Assembly: GCA_013817065.1 (NCBI GenBank)
Contig: JACDDJ010000011.1
Span: 9,860-19,177 of the forward strand
Length of the DNA stretch: 9,318 nt
Reading direction: 5' to 3'
Source: Acidobacteriota bacterium
GTDB taxonomy: Bacteria; Acidobacteriota; Vicinamibacteria; Vicinamibacterales; 2-12-FULL-66-21
Below the pieces are notes generated by a model that was not told the origin of the DNA, made no database searches, and saw only the letters and a list, made by a program, of their open reading frames with translations. Positions 1 to 6,484 of the stretch are shown here, piece after piece. Numbering within the stretch: position 1 is the first letter of the stretch; the number at the start of each line of letters is the position of its first letter. Position numbers and translations under genes: made by a program.

Positions 1-1
1 T

Positions 2-463
2 TTCACCGCGATGCTCTCGGCCCAGAAGCATTCCGACTTCTCCGGGACATGGGTGGAGGACGAAAGTCAGCGGAAGTCCCCCTACGACAAGCCGTCCGGC
101 CAGACTGGCGGGGTGAAGGCGATCACCGGCGCGCCGCCGCCGCTCACCATCACGCAGACCCCGGAGCGGCTGACGATCGAGCGGACCCGCTTCGAGCAGA
201 CGATCCGTTTCGTACACGACTTCGATGGACGCGAGAACAAGAACGTGACCGGTGCCCAGCTCCATACCACCCGCAGCCGCTGGGAAGGCGCCAGGCTGAT
301 CACTGAGGGAACAGTCTTCCAAGTGACGAGCCAGGGCGAAACGAGCTGGACGTTAGAGGAAGTCCGCTGGCTCACACCCAGGGGAGAACTGGCCGTCGAG
401 GTGACGCAGGTGGACGAGGATGACAAGGCGGGAACGGTGCTGCGCATTTTCAAAAAGCGTTGA
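2..463 (+). CDS. Secreted DxSGTW-type hypothetical protein (5' end outside window)
   Basis: Function unknown. The frame is open to the left edge. The visible start reads FTAMLSAQKHSDFSGTW, which looks like the end of a signal peptide (cleavage near LSA-Q) followed by the DFSGTW motif common at the mature N-terminus of small secreted proteins in Acidobacteriota. The ATG at 11 would leave only a stub of signal peptide, so the true start probably lies upstream of the window. About 153 residues are visible. They alternate short polar and hydrophobic stretches (LTITQTPERLTIERTRF, TSWTLEEVRWLTPRGELAVEV), as expected for a mostly beta-strand, lipocalin-like barrel; the fold is inferred, not proven. 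It ends in a basic tail, FKKR, at a TGA. No catalytic motif is visible. A 5-bp GC hairpin follows the stop directly. It is transcribed toward the methyltransferase but separated from it by 235 bp, so joint transcription is uncertain. Confidence 0.7.
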   Translation, partial: FTAMLSAQKHSDFSGTWVEDESQRKSPYDKPSGQTGGVKAITGAPPPLTITQTPERLTIERTRFEQTIRFVHDFDGRENKNVTGAQLHTTRSRWEGARLITEGTVFQVTSQGETSWTLEEVRWLTPRGELAVEVTQVDEDDKAGTVLRIFKKR

Positions 464-475
464 CGGCGCTTCGCG

Positions 476-503
476 CCAACTACCAACTACCAATTTCCAA
501 CTA
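476..503. repeat. Short 7-bp tandem repeat (CCAACTA, four units)
   Basis: Four consecutive heptamers are visible: CCAACTA (476-482), CCAACTA (483-489), CCAATTT (490-496, degenerate) and CCAACTA (497-503). The stretch is strikingly low in G for this GC-rich region. It begins inside the 3' arm of the small hairpin that follows the upstream stop codon. The function is unknown; it could be replication slippage, a dispersed intergenic repeat or a protein-binding site. Confidence 0.6.
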
Positions 504-521
504 CAACCACCGATCGCCAGT

Positions 522-552
522 CAGGGGGTGTAGCTTCTTCTAACGCCCTCTG
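522..552 (+). other. Imperfect hairpin, about 10 bp stem
   Basis: The left arm CAGGGGGTGT (522-531) can pair with the right arm ACGCCCTCTG (543-552). This gives ten pairs, two of them G-T wobbles, around an 11-nt loop (532-542). No T-tract follows, so a standard intrinsic terminator is unlikely. It lies about 150 nt before the methyltransferase start and could be part of a leader or chance. Assigned by eye only. Confidence 0.3.
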
Positions 553-684
553 CAGGACTCCAAGTCGTCACGGCAGCTCAGCCTTCCCAAAGTGGCCACC
601 TGCACGCTCCTTCCGCGGCCTACAAGTGGTTCAGGCGGCGTTGGCACGACTTGCAGCTAGGTCGGCGAAATGGTGGCTTTGATG

Positions 685-690
685 AAGGAG
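685..690 (+). promoter_or_regulatory. Ribosome binding site that sets the methyltransferase start
   Basis: AAGGAG sits 8 nt before the ATG at 699. It favours that start over the in-frame upstream ATG at 651, which would place 16 polar residues ahead of the signal peptide. Confidence 0.7.
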
Positions 691-698
691 CTGATTCG

Positions 699-1238
699 AT
701 GCGAGTGCACCCATTGAGACTGGCGATCACTATCGCGTTGCTGGTGGCGGTTCCGGCGCTGGCGCAGCAGGGCGGTAAGCTTCGCGACCCTGATGTGATC
801 TACGTGCCCACCCCGCAGGACGCGGTCGAGGCGATGCTGCAGATGGCCAACGTCACCGCGAAGGACGTGGTCTATGACCTTGGTTCGGGCGATGGACGGA
901 TCCCGATCACCGCGGCGCAGAAGTTTGGCGCCACCGCCGTGGGCATTGACATCAATCCGCAACGCATCCGCGAAGCGAATGACAACCTGGCGAAGGCCGG
1001 TGTCGGCGACAAGGTGAAGTTTCTCAATCAGGACTTGTTCGAGACAGACCTGAGTCCGGCCACGGTCATCACGCTGTATCTGCTGCCGACACTGAATCAG
1101 AAGCTGATGCCCAAATTGAAAGCGCTGAAGCCCGGCACACGCATCGTGTCGCACAGCTTCGACATGGGATCCGAGTGGCCCCCTGAGAAGAAGCAGGACG
1201 TCAACGGCAAGATGATCTATTACTGGGTCGTGAAGTAG
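699..1238 (+). CDS. Exported class I SAM methyltransferase, aKMT/FAM173-like
   Basis: Predicted 179-aa Rossmann-fold SAM-dependent methyltransferase. Residues 1-22 (MRVHPLRLAI..PALA|QQ) form a clear Sec signal peptide: basic start, hydrophobic core, ALA-Q cleavage site. The mature part has YVPTPQDAVEAML (35-47), motif I VYDLGSGDGRI (58-68), the acidic residue at the end of strand 2 in GIDIN (D84), QDLF (111-114) and LYLLP (126-130), then a KPGTRIVSHSF segment (144-154). From memory, this order (VPTP, DLGSGDGRI, LKPGTRxVSH) closely matches the archaeal protein-lysine methyltransferase aKMT and eukaryotic FAM173/ATPSCKMT. The length also fits once the signal is removed. The substrate is unknown; protein lysine is the best guess. 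The odd point is export, since SAM is normally cytosolic. It has a strong RBS. Its stop lies 2 bp from the stop of the convergent EF-P gene. Confidence 0.85.
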   Translation: MRVHPLRLAITIALLVAVPALAQQGGKLRDPDVIYVPTPQDAVEAMLQMANVTAKDVVYDLGSGDGRIPITAAQKFGATAVGIDINPQRIREANDNLAKAGVGDKVKFLNQDLFETDLSPATVITLYLLPTLNQKLMPKLKALKPGTRIVSHSFDMGSEWPPEKKQDVNGKMIYYWVVK

Positions 1239-1240
1239 TC

Positions 1241-1816
1241 CTACGCCCTGCCGGCGAACTCGCGCGTTTCGGTGTGGACCTTCACCTTCTCGCCTTCCTT
1301 GATGAAGAGCGGCACGCGCACTTCGAGGCCGGTCTCGAGGGTGGCCGCCTTGGTCACGCCGCCACTGGCGGTGTCGCCGCGGACGCCTGGTTCGGTCGCA
1401 GTAACGGTGAGCTCGACGTGGGCAGGGAAGACGACCCCGATTGGATTGCCGTTGTATTTGTGGACCTGTACGAGAACGTTGTCCACCAGCAGCATCCGGT
1501 CGTCACCGAGCGTTCCGGACGACAGGGTGAGCGTGTCGAAGCTCTCCTGGTCCATGAAGTGGTAGCCGCCGCTGTCGGCGTAGAGGAACGACGCCGGGAC
1601 CATGACCAGGTCCGGTTCTTTGAATTTCTCGCCGGCCTTGAACGTCTTGTCGAAGACGGCCTGCGTCAGCAGGTTACGCATCTTCAGGCGCACCAGCGTT
1701 TGCCCGCCGCGGGCGGTGGGTTTCGAGACGTCGACATCGATGCAGTGGTAGGGCGCGTCCTCGTACTCGAAGTACGACTTGCGTTTGATTTCGATCGCTT
1801 CAATCAGGCTGGCCAT
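1241..1816 (-). CDS. efp: Elongation factor P family protein with EfpL/YeiP-type PTARG loop
   Basis: A cytosolic translation factor that binds the ribosome between the P and E sites and relieves stalling at proline-rich stretches. At 191 aa it has the normal three-domain length: KOW-like domain I (about 1-65), OB domain II (about 66-130) and OB domain III (about 131-191). The last carries the family signature around TEPGVRGDTASGG and KAATLETG (141-163). The loop that holds modified Lys34 in E. coli EF-P reads SKPTARGGQT here (31-40), placing Arg36 at or near the tip. PTARG is the loop of the E. coli paralogue YeiP/EfpL, and the C-terminal HTETREFAGRA resembles the YeiP end, while GDTASGG and VPLFI look like classical EF-P. 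I therefore call it an EF-P family member with EfpL-like features. The start is firm: an in-frame TAG lies three codons upstream. It follows the WD40 gene by 20 bp. Confidence 0.93.
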   Translation of the reverse strand: MASLIEAIEIKRKSYFEYEDAPYHCIDVDVSKPTARGGQTLVRLKMRNLLTQAVFDKTFKAGEKFKEPDLVMVPASFLYADSGGYHFMDQESFDTLTLSSGTLGDDRMLLVDNVLVQVHKYNGNPIGVVFPAHVELTVTATEPGVRGDTASGGVTKAATLETGLEVRVPLFIKEGEKVKVHTETREFAGRA

Positions 1817-1818
1817 GG

Positions 1819-1824
1819 CCTCCT
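1819..1824 (-). promoter_or_regulatory. Very close Shine-Dalgarno for the EF-P gene
   Basis: A perfect AGGAGG on the minus strand ends only 2 nt before the ATG at 1816, closer than the usual 5-9 nt. The in-frame TAG overlapping it rules out an upstream start, and no nearby downstream start keeps the conserved N-terminus. The unusual spacing therefore appears real. Confidence 0.6.
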
Positions 1825-1836
1825 ATGATACAGGCG

Positions 1837-2781
1837 CTAGGGAAGTCGCCACACCGCCAGCACGCTCGTCGTTGCGTCACCGCGGCGATCGAGCGAGACG
1901 GTCACGAGGCGGGTCCCGTCCGGGGAGATCGACGCGTCCACGAACTCGTCGGACTTGAGGACCAGTTGCTGCGCGCCGGTGGCCGCGTCCCAGGCGATCA
2001 CGCGCTGGTTCGTCCAGCCAACCAGTCGCTTTCCGTCCGGACTGAATCGCAGCGAGGAGGCCCGCCCCTCCGCTTCGGCCAGCCGCGTGCCGGTTTCCAC
2101 GTCGAAGATCTGCGCACCGCGATCCGACGTAATCGCAAGGAGGCGACCGTCACTACTGAGCGCATGAGAGGCGCGGCCTTCGAACGTGCGGAGCGATTTT
2201 CCGCCGGCCGATTCCCTGACCTCGACACCCTTGATCGTTCCAATCGACAGCCGGTGGCCCGAGGATGAGAGTGACAGGTCCTCGACTTCGCCATCGACTT
2301 GCAGATCGCTGGATGGCCCGGACGCAATCGCACCGACCGTCACTGTGTTCGTGGCGCCAGCCCTGACAACGGCGGCGACACTCCCGTTCGCGGCCGCGGT
2401 GTACATCGCGGCGGTCTGATTGTCCGGGACCGCACGCTCGCCGAGGGTGCGTCCGGTCGCGGCGTCGAAGAAGAAGAGACGGTCCCGGCACTGGACGGCG
2501 ACGACACGTCCGTCAGCCGATCGCGGCAGAGCGGACCTGCGCTCGCAGCCCTTGCCGATGACCGGCTCGCGCCCTCGCCGGTTGCCGGACGCGGCGTCCC
2601 AGCTCGACCACCCACCCGGGTCCCACACCGTGATCGTCGCGCCGTCAGGCGCGAATACCGCGGTGGTCACGAGCGCCGGAAGCGAGAAGCGCCGTACTGG
2701 CTTCTGTTCCTGTGCACCAGTGTCGACACCCGCAGCGAGTGTCAGCAGGGCGGCAAGGGCAAGACGTGTGAGGAGCAACAT
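1837..2781 (-). CDS. Secreted WD40/YVTN-type beta-propeller protein
   Basis: A 314-aa protein with a Sec signal peptide (residues 1-23, MLLLTRLALAALLTLAAG.. to TGA|QE), then a chain of propeller blades. Typical blade pieces are visible: FAPDGATITVWD, WSSWDAASG, FFFDAATGRTL, LSSDGRLLAITSD, AQIFDVETGTRL, LRFSPDGKRLVGW, VIAWDAATGAQ and ISPDGTRLVTVS, ending in VLAVWRLP. About six or seven blades fit the length. Such propellers act as binding scaffolds or sensors; no catalytic residues are visible and the partner is unknown. I see no strong Shine-Dalgarno before the ATG. It lies 119 bp after the isoaspartate methyltransferase and 20 bp before the EF-P gene on the same strand. It is similar in style to the second propeller at 3657-4685, but the two sequences are not close copies. 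Confidence 0.82.
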   Translation of the reverse strand: MLLLTRLALAALLTLAAGVDTGAQEQKPVRRFSLPALVTTAVFAPDGATITVWDPGGWSSWDAASGNRRGREPVIGKGCERRSALPRSADGRVVAVQCRDRLFFFDAATGRTLGERAVPDNQTAAMYTAAANGSVAAVVRAGATNTVTVGAIASGPSSDLQVDGEVEDLSLSSSGHRLSIGTIKGVEVRESAGGKSLRTFEGRASHALSSDGRLLAITSDRGAQIFDVETGTRLAEAEGRASSLRFSPDGKRLVGWTNQRVIAWDAATGAQQLVLKSDEFVDASISPDGTRLVTVSLDRRGDATTSVLAVWRLP

Positions 2782-2900
2782 GATAGCGAGAGAAGCAAGG
2801 TTACTGCCGCGCGGGTCGGATCTACGAATTCACACGCCGTCATCGAGGAACGTCTCCGCTCTCTCCGTCCCCTCCGTCGCGCGAAGCAGCGACAATCGCG

Positions 2901-3620
2901 TCAATCCTTCTTATCCTTCCCTGTCATCGGGACGAAGCGGACCGGCAGCGTCTTCAGCGTATCCATGCCACCTGTTGTCCGTTTCAGGATCCGCAGTTCC
3001 TGGGCCACGGTCCCGACCGGAATGGCCATCAGGCCGCCGACCTCGAGTTGTTCGACGAGCGCCGACGGCACTTCGTCGGGGGCGGCGGTGACGATGATGC
3101 GGTCAAATGGCGCGTGCTCGGGCCAGCCTGCGTAGCCGTTGCCGGCTCGAACGTGGACGTTCTTGTAGCCGAGCCGCGCAATCGTCGCCCGCGCACTCTC
3201 GGCGAGCGGATCAACGATCTCGATGGTGTAGACCTCGCCCGCAAGTTCGCCGAGGATCGCGGCCTGATATCCCGAACCGGTGCCGATCTCGAGGACGCGG
3301 TGCCCGGGTCTGAGCTCCAGCGCCTCGCTCATGAATCCGACGATGTAGGGTTGGGAAATGGTCTGTCCGTAGCCGATCGAAACGGGATGATCGCCATACG
3401 CTTCACCGCGTACCGCTTCCGGCATGAACAGATGCCGCTGGACCCTTTCCATCGCGGCGAGAACGCGCGGGTCGCGGATGTCGCGGCCGCGGATCTGCTC
3501 GGCGACCATCTGTCGGCGTTCCGCCGACCGATCGCCCTGGCGGTCGGGTTGTGAGGAGGTGCACATGACCGTCGCTGTCACTGCTGTCAGGAGCGCCACA
3601 GACCAGCTCAGACCTTTCAT
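2901..3620 (-). CDS. pcm: Protein-L-isoaspartate O-methyltransferase with export signal
   Basis: The 239-aa protein matches the Pcm/PIMT family, which methylates L-isoaspartyl residues in aged proteins with SAM so that they revert to aspartate. Visible motifs are FMPEAVRGEAYGDHPVSIG (65-83), the active-site stretch GYGQTISQPY (83-92, with Ser89 equivalent to the catalytic serine), SAM motif I VLEIGTGSGYQ (109-119), the acidic YTIEIV (131-136, Glu134 contacting SAM), FDRIIVTAAP (172-181) and the late LMAIPVG (197-203). The core is normal length. Ahead of it sits an extra N-terminus of about 30 residues, MKGLSWSVALLTAVTATVMC, which looks like a signal peptide. The Cys20 is not in a canonical lipobox (Met at -1), so lipoprotein status is doubtful. 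It lies 36 bp after the WD40 gene at 3657-4685. An envelope repair role is inferred from the signal. Confidence 0.93.
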   Translation of the reverse strand: MKGLSWSVALLTAVTATVMCTSSQPDRQGDRSAERRQMVAEQIRGRDIRDPRVLAAMERVQRHLFMPEAVRGEAYGDHPVSIGYGQTISQPYIVGFMSEALELRPGHRVLEIGTGSGYQAAILGELAGEVYTIEIVDPLAESARATIARLGYKNVHVRAGNGYAGWPEHAPFDRIIVTAAPDEVPSALVEQLEVGGLMAIPVGTVAQELRILKRTTGGMDTLKTLPVRFVPMTGKDKKD

Positions 3621-3656
3621 ACCTCGCTCTTCATGGAAGGAGAGCAGGACTCGTGC

Positions 3657-4685
3657 CTAGCGACGCCCCGGACGAGTTGCCGGCACGGTCCAGGCGCGGA
3701 TCCGCGTGCCTCCGACGCCGATCACGGTTCGTTCACCGGCGAAGACCAGGCTGCTCACCGGCATACCGCCGGTGTCGAACCGGCAAATGACGGCGCGACT
3801 CAACGCATCACGGACGTGGATCTCGCCCTTCGAGAGTGTTGCGTCATCGATATCACCAACCGCAAGCCAGCGGCCGTCCGGTGACCAGGCCAGGGACGCC
3901 ACCATCTTTGGCGCTGGCAAAGCCACGTGCCGAAGTTCTTTGAATGTGGCGGCGTCGCGCAGCGTGAGGCGGCGATCGACGCCCCCGGCCGCCAGTGTCC
4001 CGTCGGTCGGGCTGAACTTCAGTGCAAAGAGCGATAGTGCGCCGTCCACGGATGAAGTCTCGCGCCCGCTTGCCATGTCCCAGATGCGGAGGTCGGCCTC
4101 GGCGCTCGCGCTGGCCACGAGCGAAGATCCGGGGCGCACCGCGAGGGCCTGCAGTTCGGTTCGATGAGCGCGAATCTGATGGCGCAGGGCAGCTGACGCC
4201 GAGTCGAACACGCGCAGCTCACCGTGCTCACCGCCGGTGACGATCAGGCTGGCATCGGACGAGAACACCGCCTCGACGATACGCTCCGCGCCCAGGTCCA
4301 GCCTGCGGGACGAGGACGGCCCGGCGTCCGGCGACGTCGCCTCAACCGCTGGATTGAACGGAGTGTGGACCAGCAGGCCCTCTCTGTCTACGCTCCACAG
4401 GGTACGGCCGTCGGCGCTGGAGCCCACGGCCAGCACCTTCACCGCGTGTGACGCCAGGATGAGTGATGGAGCGGCATCGCGGCCATTCCAGACCGCGACC
4501 TTTCCGTCCGCCATGCCGACTGCGACAAGGGCCGAGCCGTTGATCGCCGCCAGGCTCGCGGTCCTTGCGGGCAACGTGACGCTGGCGGAGACGGGAATCG
4601 GCGCCGCCGGTTGCTGTGCGCCCGCCCCGGTGGCGACCATGCCCGCGATAGCGCAGGCGACAACGTGTGTCCGCGTCACGCCCAT
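3657..4685 (-). CDS. Secreted WD40-repeat beta-propeller protein
   Basis: A 342-aa protein with a signal peptide (residues 1-23, MGVTRTHVVACAIAGMVATG to AGA|QQ) followed by WD40 blades. Recognisable pieces are GMADGKVAVWNGRD, SSADGRTLWSVDREG, FSSDASLIVTGGEHGELRVFD, LRIWDMASGRE, FSPTDGTLAAGGVDRRLTLRD, WSPDGRWLAVGD, IHVRDALSRAVICRF and a closing IRAWTV. About seven blades fit the length. WD40 propellers are protein-binding platforms; being exported, it would act in the periplasm or outside, and its partner is unknown. Its ATG overlaps the stop of the dioxygenase gene as TGATG (shared A), a strong sign of translational coupling, so the two products may work together. The pcm gene follows after 36 bp. 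Confidence 0.86.
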   Translation of the reverse strand: MGVTRTHVVACAIAGMVATGAGAQQPAAPIPVSASVTLPARTASLAAINGSALVAVGMADGKVAVWNGRDAAPSLILASHAVKVLAVGSSADGRTLWSVDREGLLVHTPFNPAVEATSPDAGPSSSRRLDLGAERIVEAVFSSDASLIVTGGEHGELRVFDSASAALRHQIRAHRTELQALAVRPGSSLVASASAEADLRIWDMASGRETSSVDGALSLFALKFSPTDGTLAAGGVDRRLTLRDAATFKELRHVALPAPKMVASLAWSPDGRWLAVGDIDDATLSKGEIHVRDALSRAVICRFDTGGMPVSSLVFAGERTVIGVGGTRIRAWTVPATRPGRR

Positions 4686-5317
4686 CAGGCCTTCCCCATC
4701 ACGAGCTCGAACTCCGCCGCCGCAATAGATGCTTCCGGCGTGCCGGCGAGAGTCACCGGACGGACGAGATCTCGCGCTGTGATCAGGGGATCCTTCGAGT
4801 AGTTCTTGTCGGGATTCCCGTCGAACACTTCGTCGGTAGCGAAGTACAACTGTGTGGTGAGCGGCCTGTGCCCGGGGGCGGTGACGAAGTAGTGCACGTG
4901 ACGCGCGACGCGGGCGGGGTAGTGTCCCGGCATGACGGAGTCGAAGGCGTACTCAGACGAGGGTGGCGTCAGCGTCGCGCGATAGCGATAGCCTTCGAGA
5001 TCGTACAGACCACCGTGGTCCGCCTGCCAGACCTCTATCTTCGCGCCCTGGACCGGTTCTCCATGGACGTTGATCACGCGGCCGCTGATCTTGAGCGGCA
5101 GGCCGGGATCATTCGGCAGGCGCATCGCTTTCGTCGCGGGTGCGTGCTTCTTATAGAACGGCCCCATTTCCACGTGCGCGGTGGGTTGCCGCTCGTTTTG
5201 CGCGTCGAGCCACGCATGCAGGACCTCCGCTTCACCACAGCCAACGGGAACGACAAGGACGCCTGCCGCCAGGCACTGACGGAGCACGTCGCGACGCGAC
5301 CAGACACGTTCGGGCAT
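4685..5317 (-). CDS. Exported intradiol ring-cleavage dioxygenase-fold protein
   Basis: A 210-aa member of the protocatechuate/catechol dioxygenase-like family, non-heme Fe(III) enzymes that split catechol-type rings between the two hydroxyls. Features seen are GPFYKKHAP (52-60, the usual GPYY-type entry), LKISGRVINVHGEPVQGAKIEVWQAD (75-100, the beta core), Tyr105 in GGLYD, Tyr133 in MPGHYP, and His140/His142 in RHVHYF. The last four match the 2-Tyr/2-His iron ligand set, so the site looks intact. The N-terminus SRRDVLRQCLAAGVLVVPVGC (7-27) resembles a twin-arginine signal, possibly lipidated at Cys27, although Pro at -3 makes a poor lipobox. Tat export would suit a pre-folded metalloenzyme. 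No other aromatic-catabolism gene is nearby, so the substrate is unknown. It follows the kinase by about 31 bp and is coupled to the WD40 gene. Confidence 0.88.
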   Translation of the reverse strand: MPERVWSRRDVLRQCLAAGVLVVPVGCGEAEVLHAWLDAQNERQPTAHVEMGPFYKKHAPATKAMRLPNDPGLPLKISGRVINVHGEPVQGAKIEVWQADHGGLYDLEGYRYRATLTPPSSEYAFDSVMPGHYPARVARHVHYFVTAPGHRPLTTQLYFATDEVFDGNPDKNYSKDPLITARDLVRPVTLAGTPEASIAAAEFELVMGKA

Positions 5318-5326
5318 GTGAAATAT

Positions 5327-5331
5327 CTCCT
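5327..5331 (-). promoter_or_regulatory. Ribosome binding site of the dioxygenase gene
   Basis: AGGAG on the minus strand lies 9 nt before the ATG at 5317. It overlaps the accidental TAG (5330-5332) that ends the shifted kinase frame, but lies clear of the probable original kinase stop at 5349-5351. Confidence 0.6.
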
Positions 5332-6484
5332 AATGCGGCGACGCGGGATCAGCGCGCCAGCGCGGACGTCCAGTTGAGGACGACGGATGCGGGCTGTTCG
5401 GCGTCGCGCGCGAGAGGGCTGAGGACGAGAACCGCTGACCGTCTGGCGACGGCCGGTATCGGGCTCGAACCGCAGGCGTCGCAAATCGCGTCTGGAAGAG
5501 TTGCACGGGCGCTCCGGCACTGAACGTCGTCCCGGCCTGCAGCGGCACTGACATGATCCGCTCGCCGGCGCGGTAGAACAGCTCGCGGCCGTCCGCTCGC
5601 CAGAACGGCTCGGTTCCGCCCTCGGTCGAAATCTGTACTTTGCGTTGCGCTTCGGGGAATTCGTGGACGTAGACCTCGGGGCGTCCGGACTCATTGGATT
5701 GATACGCGATGTATGTGCCGTCGGGCGAAAAGGTCGCCCACAGCTCGTTGAACGCCGTTTTCACTACTGGGAACGGCTTCCGGTCGCCCTCCATCACCAT
5801 CGCGAAGATGTCGAAGGCCCCCTGCCCCTCATTTCGGCTGGTGATGAGGATGTGGCGGCCATCTCGCGACCAGTCGGAGATGTACTTTTCGTCCGCGTTG
5901 ACGAGGAGCGGCTCGGCGTCCTTCGTACCCGCTGCGTCCTTCACATAGAGATCGCCGCGCCCCTTCGCTTGCGACGTGAACACGATGCGTCGGTTGTCGG
6001 GCGACCAGTGCGGATTGTTTTCCAGGGCGGGGTCATAGGTGAAACGCGAGGAGACGCCGCGAGCCAGATCGCGAACCCACAGATCGCCCCCCGCGCCGTC
6101 AACGAGATCGTAGGCGAGTCGCGTGCCGTCTGGTGACAGCGCCGCATCGCGATACTCCGCCGGAGCGTCCATCACCGTCGTATCTCTGCCACTGCGATCG
6201 AGCCAGAGCAGCCGTGCGCCCGCCAACTCACCGGCGCGGAAGACGAGGACGCCATTGCGCGACGCGGAAAACGACGCCAGGCCGAGGGCCCCAAGGGCGA
6301 GATCCTCGCCAAGAGGGACGGGCTCGCCTTCGAGCGTCTGGGACGCGGCGTCGAATTTCTGTGCGACCAGGGTCCGCTCCCGGACAAAGAGCAGGTACCC
6401 GGGCTCGACGAACTGGACCTGCGTGGTGGTCGTGAAGAGGGCCTTGGACTTCGTTGTGTCGAGGCCCCAACCATCAACGTCATT
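5330..6484 (-). pseudogene. C-terminal TolB/PD40 propeller part of the frameshifted kinase
   Basis: This is the second half of the kinase gene, displaced by one frame. From about 6484 the frame reads NDVDGWGLDTTKSKALFT, then PGYLLFVRERTLVAQKFD, the usual mid-propeller segment of acidobacterial kinase-TolB proteins. PD40-type blades follow: ALSPDGTRLAYD, WSPDNRRIVFTSQ, WSRDGRHILITS, FSPDGTYIAYQSNESG and FWRADGRELFYRAGE. No good start codon with an RBS exists; the first usable codon is a TTG at 6226, inside the fold. The frame breaks again near 5428-5431: after SPDGQRF it drifts into low-complexity sequence ending at 5330. One frame over, the expected VLVLSPLARDAEQ..VVLNWTSALAR continues to a TGA at 5349-5351. 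The true gene end is therefore probably 5349. It would form the extracytoplasmic sensor of the kinase. It is either a sequencing artefact or an early pseudogene. Confidence 0.75.

Larger units (their letters stand above)
464..698. other. Intergenic region with repeat and hairpins, no gene seen
   Basis: No convincing coding region lies between the secreted protein and the methyltransferase. Right after the stop is a short hairpin, GGCGC-TTC-GCGCC (465-477), with no T-run, so at best a weak terminator. It runs into a 7-bp tandem repeat (476-503) and then a longer imperfect hairpin (522-552). From about 555 to 684 I see no clear sigma-70 promoter for the downstream gene. An open frame does extend upstream of the methyltransferase to 651, but it has no hydrophobic signal and a poorer start. 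Confidence 0.6.

Noticed and set aside
465..477. Intrinsic terminator after the left-edge gene
   Set aside because: There is a 5-bp GC stem with a 3-nt loop but no T-run afterwards, so it is only noted as a hairpin.
641..655. Sigma-54-like promoter TTGGCACG..TTGCA upstream of the methyltransferase
   Set aside because: The two halves resemble the -24/-12 elements, but the spacing between GG and GC is 10 rather than 12, which sigma-54 does not normally tolerate.
2782..2900. Promoter or small gene in the 119-bp gap between pcm and the WD40 gene
   Set aside because: No convincing -35/-10 pair, RBS-preceded frame or T-tailed hairpin was found; only a weak GTCGC/GCGAC pairing at 2876-2893.
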